Source: Sphingopyxis macrogoltabida
GTDB lineage: Bacteria; Pseudomonadota; Alphaproteobacteria; Sphingomonadales; Sphingomonadaceae
Assembly (NCBI RefSeq): GCF_001314325.1
Contig: NZ_CP009429.1
Span: 2,170,501-2,234,500, forward strand
DNA: 64,000 nt
Direction: 5' to 3'
The first letter of the stretch is position 1. The number at the start of each line of letters is the position of its first letter. The notes below the pieces were generated by a model. The model had not been told where the DNA came from. It ran no database searches and saw nothing but the letters and a program-made list of their open reading frames with translations. The translations under genes were made by a program, and so were the position numbers. Of the stretch, positions 34,099 through 42,794 are shown piece after piece.

Positions 34099-34382
34099 CC
34101 TTGGCCGCAATGCCGCTGGCCCGGAGGGCCGAAAACCGCACTCTTGCAGGAGCCGCAGCCGGGGCGGCGTGCGCGCGGGAGCGGCGGGCCGGACGGGGCG
34201 GAGCAGCGGCCGGAGCCGCGCGCAGCGCGGCTTGCCCGCCGTGAAAGCGCGCGCCCGCACCGGCAAGAAGCGAGGCAAGTGTGCAGGCGCGGCCGGACAT
34301 CCGTGCGACCCCTGGCCGAGCCTGCGAGGCCAGAGCGCGCTCGACAGATGCCGCGCTCAACCCCGGCCGAAGCAGTCTCTGA
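34099..34382. other. GC-rich gap without recognisable gene
   Basis: These 284 bases are dominated by GC-rich tracts (GGAGCCGCAGCCGGGGCG-like). Open frames here on both strands are arginine/proline shadows without start signals or family motifs. I see no promoter or terminator that I can defend. Confidence 0.4.
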
Positions 34383-34766
34383 TCACAGCTCTGACGATGG
34401 ACAAGCGGTGCATTGAGCGAGAATGATCTGCCAGCGGTCACCCTGCTGCTTCCAGAGACGAAGATAGGAGAAGGTTCCGAAGAAGCTCGTGCCGCCATAG
34501 GATCCGGCGACATCGGTCGTCACGACGACGCTCGCCAGGTCACCATAGGGCCGAACGAGACGGTCGCCCCGAAAATCGAGTGAACTCAAGTCGAGCAGTC
34601 CCGAACGATGCGCCGCGATATCGTCGTCACGCGATCGCCTCACACCCTGTTGGTCGACGAAGATCATATCGTCCGCAAGCAGCTGCTCCAGCGCTTCGGC
34701 ATCGCCGGCCAGCATCGCCGTACGAAGCGCTTCCTCGCATACCGCTATCGCTTCGATCACCTGCAT
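34383..34766 (-). CDS. SnoaL/DUF4440-like (NTF2 fold) protein
   Basis: A 127-residue single-domain NTF2-like protein: CEEALRTAMLAGDAEALEQLLADDMIFVDQQGVRRSRDDDIAAHRSG, then a beta-sheet region ending FSYLRLWKQQGDRWQIILAQ. This matches the DUF4440/SnoaL-like family. The ATG at 34766 opens the first helix; the reading from 34916 adds a non-homologous extension. Ligand or reaction cannot be told. Confidence 0.82.
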   Translation of the reverse strand: MQVIEAIAVCEEALRTAMLAGDAEALEQLLADDMIFVDQQGVRRSRDDDIAAHRSGLLDLSSLDFRGDRLVRPYGDLASVVVTTDVAGSYGGTSFFGTFSYLRLWKQQGDRWQIILAQCTACPSSEL

Positions 34767-34797
34767 CCATTTCGCTCCCTCGGGCCGAACCGCCGTC

Positions 34798-35088
34798 CTA
34801 TCGATCAACGAGCAGGACCGGCAAATATTGAAAGACGATTCCGAGCCCGCCGAACGCCAACGCCAGCATCGCCGCGCGCCGTCGCCACCCGGCGAAAGGA
34901 TCGCCGGGAGTTTCACGCGATACCGCTAAGAACATCCACGCCGCAGCGCCGAGAAGGACCAAGGTACAAAGCGATGCTACGAGGCGTACGCCGGTGCCGC
35001 TGCCCCCGAACTCGGCAAGGAGGTAGAGAAGGAAGAAATGCACGGCCCAGAGGATGAGACCGCCCATGATGATGAGCCAGCTCTTCAT
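34798..35088 (-). CDS. Small membrane protein of the caa3 oxidase operon
   Basis: A 96-residue protein with three hydrophobic helices (about 3-22, 32-53 and 70-90), beginning MKSWLIIMGGLILWAVHF. Its ATG overlaps the coxA-coxC stop as ATGA, so it is last in the oxidase operon. Position suggests a subunit-IV-like or assembly protein; no sequence family is certain. Confidence 0.75.
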   Translation of the reverse strand: MKSWLIIMGGLILWAVHFFLLYLLAEFGGSGTGVRLVASLCTLVLLGAAAWMFLAVSRETPGDPFAGWRRRAAMLALAFGGLGIVFQYLPVLLVDR

Positions 35089-37616
35089 CCGCCAACGCCG
35101 ACCAGTCGCGAAACGAGAGCGCCCGTCGCCCCTTGGGCCGCGGTGTAGACGAGAAAGAGCATCGTGAGGTCGATGCTGTTGTTTCTCGGCTGCGCGACAA
35201 GCCCCCGCACACCGCGCGCGGCGCAGTAGAGCGCCATCAGCATTGCGATCGCCGCCGCACAGGCCTGGAGAGCCAGCAGCGCGTAGGCGACGGCCCCCTG
35301 CCCGCTCGCGGTCGGATCGAGCCCGCTGCCCGACCAGCTTGCGTAATCCAGACCTAGCGCCGCACTTGATGCCGCTGCGGAGAACAGAAGCGCCATCACC
35401 GACCAGAATGGCGAGCGTCGAAGGACCGAGCGCGCTGCGAGCGCGAACCCGATCGCGGCAGCGTAGAGCATGAGCATCGATATCGCCCCGCCGAGCGGCG
35501 GCGGCGGCCGCCAGAAGCCAGGCTGGTTCGATGACAGGAAAGCAAGGCTGAACAGCGCCATGAGAAAGATCATGCCCATCACGACCAGCAGGATGATCAT
35601 GGCCCACCAGCCATGGCTCGACGGGCCGGTGACATAGGTCGGGACGCGAATGTCGGCGCCGATGTCAACGCCCTCGATTTCGATCGGCCGGTCGGTTTCC
35701 CAAAGCCATCGCAGCACCGAGATCACCGCCAGCACGCCGCTGACCCATGCGAAGAGATAGGCCTGCACCGTCAGCGCGAGAAAAAAGCCCGCGGTAAAGA
35801 TCGCGGCGGCGAACGGCCATGGCGACGGCCCCGGCATGATTTGAAGATATTGGGGCTCGGCGAGCAGCGGGCTGGTAACGATCGTCTCGCGAAGGCCCGT
35901 CGCCGAGCGCGGCAGGAAATAGCGCCCCTTCTCGACCTCGTCGGCGAGCGCCGGATCGTCCCACAAGGGCTCGCGGCTCGTCACGACCGGGATCGAGCGT
36001 GTCGAATAGAGCTCGCTCGGCAACCATTCGAGCGTGCCGCCGCCATAGACATTCCCGGCATTGCCCTCGCCCGGCGCGAGCCGGAAATTGCGCGCCAGGT
36101 CGACGAGGAAGAGGAGCACACCGAGCCCGAGCATGAAAGCGCCGACCGTCGAGATGAGATTGGGAAGCTCAAAGCCCTGCCCCGGCAGATAGGTGTAGAC
36201 GCGGCGCGGCATGCCCTGCAGCCCCGCCAGATGCATCGGCAGGAAGGCGACATTCATGCCGAGGAACATGAGGCCGAACACCCATTTCGCGAGCCGCTCC
36301 GACAGCGCCCGCTTGCTCACCATCGGAATCCAGTAATAGAAGGCCGCAAACAGCGGAAAGACCATGCCGCCGATCAGGACATAATGGAGGTGCGCGACGA
36401 TGAAATAGCTATCGTGCGCCTGCCAGTCGAAGGGCACCATCGCTACCATCACACCCGTCAGACCCCCCGTCACGAAAATAACGATGCTGCCCATCACGAA
36501 GAGGCCGGGCGCATTGAACTTCGGCTTGCCGATTGCGAGCGTCGCGATCCACGAGAAGACCTGGATGCCCGCCGGCACGCTGACCGCCATCGAGGCGGCC
36601 GAGAAGAAGCCCGTCGTCATCGGCGGCATGCCGGTGGTGAACATATGATGCGCCCACACGCCGAAACTGATGAAGCCCGTCGCGATCATCGCAAGGACGA
36701 TGAGCCGGTAGCCGACGAGCCTCTCGCCCGCGACGGTCGCGACGATCATGCTCATCATCCCGGCGGCGGGCAGGAAGATGATATAGACCTCGGGGTGGCC
36801 GAAAAACCAGAAGAGATGCTGCCAGAGCAAGGGGTCTCCGCCGCGCGTCGCGTCGAAGAAGGGCCAGCCGAACGCGCGCTCGATCTCGAGCAGCAAGGTG
36901 CCGAGAATGATGCTCGGAAAGGCGATCACGATCATCACTGCGAAGACGAGCATCGCCCAGGCGAAGATCGGCATCCTGTCGAGGCGCATGCCCGGCGCGC
37001 GCGTCCGCAGCACGCCGACGATGATCTCGATCGCCCCCGCGATCGCGCTGATCTCGATGAAGCCGATGCCGAGCAGCCAGAAGTCGGTGTTGATTCCCGG
37101 CGAATAGGCCTTGGACGTCAGCGGCGGATACATGAACCAGCCGCCGTCGGGCGCGAGCCCGACGAAGATCGAGGCGAAAAAACAAAGTCCGCCGACGGCA
37201 TAGGCCCAGAAGGCATAGGCGGACAGCCGCGGGAACGGCAGATCGCGCGCCGCGAGCATCTGCGGGAGCAGGAGCACGCCTGCCGCCTCGACCGCGGGCA
37301 CCGCGAAGAGGAACATCATCACCGTGCCGTGCATGGTGAAGACCTGATTATAGGTGCCCTGCGGCAGGATCTCGAGCATCGGCGCGGCGAGTTGCGCACG
37401 CATGAGCAGCGCGAGCACCCCCGCCATCAGGAAAAAGAGAAAGGCGGTTCCGAGATAATAGATGCCGATATAATTATTGTTGACCGCGAGCAGATATTCC
37501 CAGCCCTTGGGCTTGCACCAGATACGACGGAGGTCCTCCTCCTCTTCTTTCGGCCGCTCGTGCCGAGTCGGGAAACGCTCATAAAGCGCGGGATCGAACC
37601 CCGTTTCCGATCTCAT
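35085..37616 (-). CDS. Cytochrome c oxidase subunit I fused to subunit III (CoxA-CoxC)
   Basis: An 843-residue terminal oxidase core. The subunit I part has the low-spin haem His in MHGTVMMF and the CuB/Tyr motif GHPEVY near residues 272-277. The CuB pair HH (VWAHHMFT) is near 320 and the haem ligands in AHLHYVLIGG near 405-411. From about residue 590 a subunit III-like part follows (SPWPF..., ETDRPIEIEG, HGWWAMIIL, ...), as in other caa3 CoxA-CoxC fusions. It reduces O2 and pumps protons. It overlaps coxB and the small membrane gene by four bases each. Confidence 0.93.
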   Translation of the reverse strand: MRSETGFDPALYERFPTRHERPKEEEEDLRRIWCKPKGWEYLLAVNNNYIGIYYLGTAFLFFLMAGVLALLMRAQLAAPMLEILPQGTYNQVFTMHGTVMMFLFAVPAVEAAGVLLLPQMLAARDLPFPRLSAYAFWAYAVGGLCFFASIFVGLAPDGGWFMYPPLTSKAYSPGINTDFWLLGIGFIEISAIAGAIEIIVGVLRTRAPGMRLDRMPIFAWAMLVFAVMIVIAFPSIILGTLLLEIERAFGWPFFDATRGGDPLLWQHLFWFFGHPEVYIIFLPAAGMMSMIVATVAGERLVGYRLIVLAMIATGFISFGVWAHHMFTTGMPPMTTGFFSAASMAVSVPAGIQVFSWIATLAIGKPKFNAPGLFVMGSIVIFVTGGLTGVMVAMVPFDWQAHDSYFIVAHLHYVLIGGMVFPLFAAFYYWIPMVSKRALSERLAKWVFGLMFLGMNVAFLPMHLAGLQGMPRRVYTYLPGQGFELPNLISTVGAFMLGLGVLLFLVDLARNFRLAPGEGNAGNVYGGGTLEWLPSELYSTRSIPVVTSREPLWDDPALADEVEKGRYFLPRSATGLRETIVTSPLLAEPQYLQIMPGPSPWPFAAAIFTAGFFLALTVQAYLFAWVSGVLAVISVLRWLWETDRPIEIEGVDIGADIRVPTYVTGPSSHGWWAMIILLVVMGMIFLMALFSLAFLSSNQPGFWRPPPPLGGAISMLMLYAAAIGFALAARSVLRRSPFWSVMALLFSAAASSAALGLDYASWSGSGLDPTASGQGAVAYALLALQACAAAIAMLMALYCAARGVRGLVAQPRNNSIDLTMLFLVYTAAQGATGALVSRLVGVGG

Positions 37617-38560
37617 TTGAGCGAGACCAGATAGGCGGTGAGCGCCTGCAGTTCCTCGCCGCTGAACTGGTGATAGGCGGGCATACGGTTCGCGGGCTTG
37701 ATCGCCTGGCTGTCGGCGACCCAGCCCGCCATCGTCCCCGGATTATTGGGCAATATGCCCGCGCCCAGCGTCCTGCGCGAACCGACATGCGTCAGATCGG
37801 GGCCGGCCAGTCCACGCGCCGGCGTGCCGCGGATCGTGTGACAGGCGGCGCAGCCGCTCGAGAGAAAAAGTGCAAGCCCCTCGCCGCCGGCGCCTTGCGA
37901 CGGGAGCCGCGAAGCCTGCCACCGCGCAAAGTCCGCCGGGGTGTGGGCCACCACCACAAACCCCATCAGCGCGTGCGGGCCGCCGCAATATTCGGCGCAC
38001 TGTCCCTTGTAGATACCCGGCGCATCGGCCTCGATCAGCAGGCGATTGGTGCGCCCCGGGATCATGTCCATCTTGCCGCCAAGCCGCGGCACCCAGAAGC
38101 TATGGATGACGTCGGCCGCTTCGAGTTCGAGCAGCACAGGCTGCCCTACCGGAATGTGGAGCTCGTTCGCGTCGCGCAGCGTCTCGCGGCCCTGCCCATC
38201 CTGATAATGGACGCGCCACCACCACATCTCGCCGATGATCTTGACGCGCATGGCGCCCTCGGGAACGCGGGCCGCCGAAAGCGAACTGGTGAGCAACAGG
38301 CCCCATACGAGCAGACCCGTGAGCACGACCGAGGGAAAGGCAAAACCCAGGATCCAGATCGCCTTCTCGCCGCCGAGCCGGGTCTTGAGCTGTGGCGATC
38401 CGCGCAGCGCGACCCAGAGCGCGGCGAGCACGATCGCCGATATGACGGTGCCCCCGACGAGCAGCACCCAGGCAAGGAGGGTCACGGGCTCAGAATAAGG
38501 TCCGGCGGGATCGAGCACGGCAGGCGGCCAGCCCTCGGAAGGCAGCGTTCGCTCAGTCAT
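37613..38560 (-). CDS. Cytochrome c oxidase subunit II with c-haem domain (caa3 type)
   Basis: A 315-residue subunit II. Two membrane helices (about 25-48 and 65-90) precede the cupredoxin domain with the CuA motif CAEYCGGPHALM near residues 186-197. The fused cytochrome c domain carries CAACH near 235-239 and a Met ligand in NRMPAYHQFS. The fusion defines caa3 oxidases, which accept electrons through their own haem. No classical signal peptide is needed. It overlaps the upstream cytochrome c gene by eight bases. Confidence 0.94.
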   Translation of the reverse strand: MTERTLPSEGWPPAVLDPAGPYSEPVTLLAWVLLVGGTVISAIVLAALWVALRGSPQLKTRLGGEKAIWILGFAFPSVVLTGLLVWGLLLTSSLSAARVPEGAMRVKIIGEMWWWRVHYQDGQGRETLRDANELHIPVGQPVLLELEAADVIHSFWVPRLGGKMDMIPGRTNRLLIEADAPGIYKGQCAEYCGGPHALMGFVVVAHTPADFARWQASRLPSQGAGGEGLALFLSSGCAACHTIRGTPARGLAGPDLTHVGSRRTLGAGILPNNPGTMAGWVADSQAIKPANRMPAYHQFSGEELQALTAYLVSLK

Positions 38561-38918
38561 CGAGGCTCAACAGCCAAGCGGCGATGTCGTCGGCTTCGGC
38601 TCTTTTCATCGGGATCGCGGGCATCGCGGTTCCCGGCACCATCGCCGGGGCGTCAGTTACGAAGGCAGCGAGGAGCGGCGCGCGATTAGGGAGGCGGCCA
38701 GCGATCAGCGGGCGGGCGCCGAAGCCCGCGAGCGGTGGTCCCACCCGCCCTTTCGGCCACGCGATCCCCGGCAAATCATGGCAGGCGCCGCAACCGAGCC
38801 GTGCCGCTGCGTCGCGGCCGCGCGCGACGGCGTCCGTGTCGGCGGGCGCCGTTTCGACCGGCGCGGGCGCGCAGGCGCCAAGCAGCATCAAGACCGAAAT
38901 CGCAGCGCCCCCTTTCAT
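38553..38918 (-). CDS. Monohaem cytochrome c (lipoprotein)
   Basis: A 121-residue c-type cytochrome. A short signal ends in a lipobox LLGACAP (Cys near 16). The haem site CGACH is at residues 43-47 and the distal Met lies in PGTAMPAIP. It is first in the caa3 operon and probably delivers electrons to CoxB. It starts 62 bases from a divergent di-haem cytochrome gene. Confidence 0.9.
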   Translation of the reverse strand: MKGGAAISVLMLLGACAPAPVETAPADTDAVARGRDAAARLGCGACHDLPGIAWPKGRVGPPLAGFGARPLIAGRLPNRAPLLAAFVTDAPAMVPGTAMPAIPMKRAEADDIAAWLLSLDD

Positions 38919-38945
38919 AGCCGTTCACCGTCCTTGTTTCACTTT

Positions 38946-38975
38946 GGGAACCACCTCGCGCAGCCATTGGTTCCC
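38946..38975. promoter_or_regulatory. 8-base inverted repeat between divergent cytochrome genes
   Basis: GGGAACCA at 38946-38953 and TGGTTCCC at 38968-38975 form a perfect dyad with a 14-base spacer, centred between the caa3 operon (leftward) and the di-haem cytochrome (rightward). It could bind a dimeric regulator controlling both. The left arm with the spacer also resembles a near-consensus rightward EcfG promoter (GGAAC-N17-GGTT). Confidence 0.5.
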
Positions 38976-38980
38976 GATGC

Positions 38981-39715
38981 GTGCGCAAAGCCCCGCTTCT
39001 CCTCCTCTTGCTTCTGCCAGCATGCCATGCGCCGGCACCGCCCGATCGGTTTCGCGCGAGCGGAGAGACGATCGCCATGAGCGGCGGCGACGCGGGCGCC
39101 GAGGCGGCCTGCTTCACCTGTCACGGACTGAAAGGCGAAGGCGACGGGCGCGACACGCCGCGCCTCGCCGGGCTTGATGCGGGCTATCTCCACCGCCAGC
39201 TCGACGATTATGCGAACGGTCGCCGCGAGCATCCGGCGATGCGAGCAATCGCCCGCAAGCTCAGCGACAACGACCGCTCGAAGGTGTCGGCTTTCTACGC
39301 AGCGCGGCAGCCGGTAGCCTGGCCTGTCGAAGCCGGAATTTCGGCGGGCGCCCGTCTCTACCACGAGGGCGATCCCGCGCGCGGGCTCCCGTCCTGCGCC
39401 TCGTGCCACGGTATTGGCGGCGGGGGCGATGCCGCCAACCCGCCGCTTGCCGGTCAGCCCGCCGCCTATATCGCCGGTCAGCTTCACGCCTGGCGCGAGG
39501 CGAAACGCTACAATGATCCGCTCGGCGAGATGCGCCGTGTCAGCCGCCTGCTCTCGCCCGCCGAGCGGGCGGCGGTGTCCCGTCATGCGGCGTCGTTTCC
39601 GCTCCGTCCTCCGGAAGCTCGGGCAACATCCCCCGCAATACATCGTGCCGATCCCAGAAATGATGTTTCAGAGCCGCGCCCACGTGCAACGGGATCATCG
39701 CGACAAGAAGAATGA
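38981..39715 (+). CDS. Di-haem c-type cytochrome (c4-like)
   Basis: A 244-residue protein with a signal sequence (LLLLLLLPACHA; the Cys near 15 could be lipidated) and two haem sites, CFTCH at 44-48 and CASCH at 139-143, in two similar halves as in cytochrome c4. The start is the GTG at 38981; no in-frame ATG is better. Its last ~58 residues are low-complexity and overlap the convergent b561 gene, so the functional end may be earlier. Confidence 0.88.
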   Translation: MRKAPLLLLLLLPACHAPAPPDRFRASGETIAMSGGDAGAEAACFTCHGLKGEGDGRDTPRLAGLDAGYLHRQLDDYANGRREHPAMRAIARKLSDNDRSKVSAFYAARQPVAWPVEAGISAGARLYHEGDPARGLPSCASCHGIGGGGDAANPPLAGQPAAYIAGQLHAWREAKRYNDPLGEMRRVSRLLSPAERAAVSRHAASFPLRPPEARATSPAIHRADPRNDVSEPRPRATGSSRQEE

Positions 39716-40202
39716 TCAGAAGCGCGTGGATGCCTTCCGCCCAGTCGAGAATCCACCATTGGAATCCTTTATCCAGACTGTCGAAGGGCATGTGCGGCCA
39801 GGGGAGGATCCCCGCGACTTCGAGCGGCTCGCCGCCGACCACCGACCACATCGCCCAGCCGGAGAGCGGAAGACCGAAAAAGCAGACGTAGAAGAGGATG
39901 TGCGTGACATAGGCCGCCACCGTCTGCCAGCCGAGGCGGTCGGCATCGTTGACCGGTCCCGGCACGATCATCCGCCAGATCGCGCGGAGCGCGGCAAGCA
40001 CGAGCATCAGCAGGCCGAGTTCGGCGTGAACCCGAAACGCCTCCAGCTTGTCGCCGCCCGCATCGATGCGGCTCATTCGCCAGCCCCAGCCGAGCTGGAA
40101 CAGGATGAGCGCAGCCATAGTCCAATGGAATATCTGACCCACAGGCGAATAGCGCCCGTCAGCGGCATAACGCGCCGCCCACGCCTTGATCGCCTCGATC
40201 AC
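39540..40202 (-). CDS. Cytochrome b561-type membrane protein
   Basis: A 220-residue di-haem b561-like membrane protein (four helices). Haem-ligand histidines are visible in IFHWTMAAL, VHAELGLLML, and toward the end EGIHALLIILLVAMIPLHVGAALKHHF. The GTG at 40202 overlaps the ctaG stop as GTGA and fits the family start; the ATG at 40334 would lie inside ctaG. It probably moves electrons between quinones and the cytochromes. The 3' end overlaps the convergent cytochrome by 176 bases. Confidence 0.88.
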   Translation of the reverse strand: MIEAIKAWAARYAADGRYSPVGQIFHWTMAALILFQLGWGWRMSRIDAGGDKLEAFRVHAELGLLMLVLAALRAIWRMIVPGPVNDADRLGWQTVAAYVTHILFYVCFFGLPLSGWAMWSVVGGEPLEVAGILPWPHMPFDSLDKGFQWWILDWAEGIHALLIILLVAMIPLHVGAALKHHFWDRHDVLRGMLPELPEDGAETTPHDGTPPPARRARAGG

Positions 40203-40912
40203 TCTGCCACCCGCGGCGGCTCGCCGAGGAGGTGCCAGCCCGTCCAGAGCGCCGCGCCGAGGTAGAGAAGTGCGGCGGGCGCCCACATGATGAGCCCCGC
40301 GAGTTGCTGATCTTCGAGCGGTCCCAGGCCCCATGCCATCGTCGTCGCAAGATGGGGCGCGTAAAGCGGTGTCCCCGCGAAGGTGATGAGCGCCCCGAGC
40401 AGACCCATCTGCACCATCATCGCTAGCAGGAGGCCGATCGCGAGCGGCGGCGACGATGATCGGAGCGACGCCCAGAATGCGGTCGCGGTCGCGAGCAACG
40501 AAAGCTGCATCAACCAGAAAGCACCGTCACTCGCCAAAGCGAGAGCATAGGGCGTCGGCGCATGCCAGACCCAGAAGGCGAGGATGTGCGCGGCCGCCCA
40601 TAGCGATGCACCGCCGCGCGGCCGAAGCCGCGGCAGGCCGAACGCAAACAGCGGAGCCGCGAGTGCGGTCAGGATGATATGATGCGCGACGCGCACCGAG
40701 AAGAGCGCGGACGAAAGAGCGCACAGCGGCGACACGAACAGCAGGACGATCAGGGCGAACCCGGCCCAAAAAGGGCCGCGGGCCTGCTGCCGCATCGCGA
40801 TCAGCGCCGCGGCGCCCAGCGCCGCGAGCAGCCCGGGATCGAGATTCCAGCGCAGCATCCAGTCAGCCGGGATCGGCGCGGGACCACAATAAGGAATCGA
40901 GGACGGATCCAT
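40199..40912 (-). CDS. ctaG: Cytochrome c oxidase assembly protein (caa3-type CtaG)
   Basis: A 237-residue polytopic membrane protein of the caa3_CtaG family: about seven helices with the signature HHIILTALAAPLFAFGLPR, FWVWHAPTPYALAL and the C-terminal TTMAWGLGPLEDQQLAGLIMWAPA. It helps insert copper into caa3 oxidases. It is coupled to the b561 gene. A perfect EcfG promoter (40922-40947) ends only 10 bases upstream of the ATG; an internal Met at residue 19 is another possible start. Confidence 0.93.
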   Translation of the reverse strand: MDPSSIPYCGPAPIPADWMLRWNLDPGLLAALGAAALIAMRQQARGPFWAGFALIVLLFVSPLCALSSALFSVRVAHHIILTALAAPLFAFGLPRLRPRGGASLWAAAHILAFWVWHAPTPYALALASDGAFWLMQLSLLATATAFWASLRSSSPPLAIGLLLAMMVQMGLLGALITFAGTPLYAPHLATTMAWGLGPLEDQQLAGLIMWAPAALLYLGAALWTGWHLLGEPPRVAE

Positions 40913-40921
40913 CCAATTGCC

Positions 40922-40947
40922 AACGTCGCGCCCGGCGCGCGGGTTCC
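40922..40947 (-). promoter_or_regulatory. Sigma-EcfG promoter for ctaG-b561
   Basis: Minus strand: GGAAC, 17 bases, CGTT. The -10 element ends 10 bases before the annotated ctaG ATG, implying a nearly leaderless mRNA or initiation at the second Met. Confidence 0.7.
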
Positions 40948-41004
40948 GGGAAACTATTGGGCGGTCGGCGCATTATCCAGACGGGGGCCTGCATGGAGAT
41001 CAAT

Positions 41005-41451
41005 ATGGCAACGGCCCCATCGCCTTTCACCGACCCGCCCTATCGCCGACACGCGCCCCATCCGCTGCACGCCATTCTCCTCGCCTTTCCGGTCGCCCTG
41101 TTCAGCAGCGCGCTCCTTTCCGACATCACCTATCTCAACAGCGCCGAGATGCAGTGGAGCAATTTCTCGGCCTGGTTGATCACGGGCGGGCTGATATTCG
41201 GGGCTCCCGTGCTCCTATGGTCCGCCATTGCCCTCTTCCGTGACCGGAAGCGGCCCACGCAGACGCCCGCTGTCGCCTATTTCCTCCTGATTCTCGTCAT
41301 GTGGATCGCGGGCCTCGTCAACGCCTTCAAGCATAGCCAGGATGCCTGGAGTTCGGTCGGCACGACCGGCGTGACACTCTCGGTTCTATCCACACTTGCA
41401 GCGATCGCCGCCGCCTGGCTTCTCCACGCTGTAAAGGAGCCGCGCGCATGA
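41005..41451 (+). CDS. DUF2231-type membrane protein
   Basis: A 148-residue protein with four hydrophobic helices. HPLHAILLAFPVALFSSALLSDITYLNS is the DUF2231-like opening with conserved His. I chose ATG 41005 (MATAPSP..., preceded by TGGAGA); the ATG at 40993 is four codons earlier. Its stop overlaps the sorbosone-dehydrogenase-like gene as ATGA, so the two form one operon. Confidence 0.82.
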   Translation: MATAPSPFTDPPYRRHAPHPLHAILLAFPVALFSSALLSDITYLNSAEMQWSNFSAWLITGGLIFGAPVLLWSAIALFRDRKRPTQTPAVAYFLLILVMWIAGLVNAFKHSQDAWSSVGTTGVTLSVLSTLAAIAAAWLLHAVKEPRA

Positions 41452-42794
41452 ACCGCCAGACCTCCCTCGGCCTCGTCGCTGCCGCGGCGCTGGCGGCCGC
41501 GCTCTCCGGCTGCGGCAAAGGCGATGAAAAGCTCGACCAGACGGGTGCCAGCCCGAACCTGCCGAAGATCGACGAGACGCTCGTCCCGCCGATGAAGATC
41601 GCCAAGCCTGCAGGCTGGAACGGCGAGCTTCCGACCGTTCCAGCAGGTTTCACGATCACGCCGGTCGCCACCGACCTCAAGATTCCGCGGCAGATCCTCA
41701 TCCTCCCCAATGGCGACATTCTCGTCGCCGAAGGGTCGGGCGGCCATGCACCGAAGCTCCGCCCGAAGGACGTGATCGCGGGTTATATCAAGAGCCTTGG
41801 AAAATCCTCGGTGAAGGGCGGCGACCGCATCACCTTGCTTCGCGATACGAACGGCGACGGTAAACCTGAACTTCGCACGAGCTTCATCGAGGATCTCGAC
41901 GCGCCCTATGGCCTCGCGCTCTTCGGAAATGACCTCTATGTCGCCAACCAGGGCGCGCTGCTGCGCTTCGCCTATACGCCGGGCGCGACGCGTATCGCCG
42001 GCAAGGGCGAGGAAGTGACCAAGCTTCCGGCGGCGATCAATCATCACTGGACGAAATCGCTCGCCGCGAGCGCGGACGGGACGAAGCTCTATGTCGGCAT
42101 CGGCTCGAACAGCAACATCGGCGAGCGGGGGATGAGCATCGAGGAAGATCGCGCGGTCGTCTGGGAAGTCGATGCCGCCACCGGCGCGAGCCGCATCTTC
42201 GTCTCGGGCATCCGCAACCCGACCGCCCTCGCCTTCGAGCCATCGTCGAACATCCTCTGGGCGGTAGTGAACGAACGCGACGAGCTTGGCGCCGAGCTGG
42301 TGCCCGATTATCTGACCTCGGTGCGCGAGGGTGCATTTTATGGCTGGCCCTACAGCTATTGGGGACGCCATCCCGACCCGCGCGTCCATCCGCAAAAGCC
42401 CGAACTCGTCAAAACGGCAGTCACTCCCGATTATGCGCTTGGTTCGCATGTGGCGCCGCTCGGGCTGAGCTTCGCGACCGAAGGCGGTCTGCCGGGCTAT
42501 GAGACGGGCGCATTCGTCGGAGAACATGGCAGCTGGAACCGCCAGACTCTCGCCGGCTACAAGGTCAGCTTCATCCCCTTCGCGAACGGACGCCCTGCCG
42601 GCAAGCCGAAGGATTTTGTGACCGGCTTCATCAAGGATGGCAAGGCGCGCGGGCGCCCGGTCGGCGTCACCTGGGACCCGGCGCGCGGTGCCCTCTGGAT
42701 CGCCGACGACCTTTCGAACACGGTGTGGCGCGTCACCGGCCCCCGCGCACTCGCGATGCGATCGCCGGTTTCCCCAGCGGCCGGTCAGAAATGA
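41448..42794 (+). CDS. Sorbosone-dehydrogenase-like PQQ-type sugar dehydrogenase lipoprotein
   Basis: A 448-residue beta-propeller protein of the glucose/sorbosone dehydrogenase family. Lipobox ALSGCGK (Cys near 22) indicates a lipoprotein. Conserved blocks include FTITPVATDLKIPRQILILPNGDILVAEG, DLDAPYGLALFGNDLYVAN, NRNPTALAF-like GIRNPTALAFEPSS and GEHGSWNRQTLAGYKV. Such enzymes oxidise sugars with PQQ in the periplasm; no PQQ synthesis genes are in this window. It ends one base before the convergent dedA. Confidence 0.88.
   Translation: MNRQTSLGLVAAAALAAALSGCGKGDEKLDQTGASPNLPKIDETLVPPMKIAKPAGWNGELPTVPAGFTITPVATDLKIPRQILILPNGDILVAEGSGGHAPKLRPKDVIAGYIKSLGKSSVKGGDRITLLRDTNGDGKPELRTSFIEDLDAPYGLALFGNDLYVANQGALLRFAYTPGATRIAGKGEEVTKLPAAINHHWTKSLAASADGTKLYVGIGSNSNIGERGMSIEEDRAVVWEVDAATGASRIFVSGIRNPTALAFEPSSNILWAVVNERDELGAELVPDYLTSVREGAFYGWPYSYWGRHPDPRVHPQKPELVKTAVTPDYALGSHVAPLGLSFATEGGLPGYETGAFVGEHGSWNRQTLAGYKVSFIPFANGRPAGKPKDFVTGFIKDGKARGRPVGVTWDPARGALWIADDLSNTVWRVTGPRALAMRSPVSPAAGQK

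Noticed and set aside
35613..37634. A 673-codon open frame on the plus strand opposite coxA-coxC.
   Set aside because: It is exactly antisense to a well-conserved oxidase gene and its product is a charged H/R/D-rich shadow typical of high-GC codon bias.
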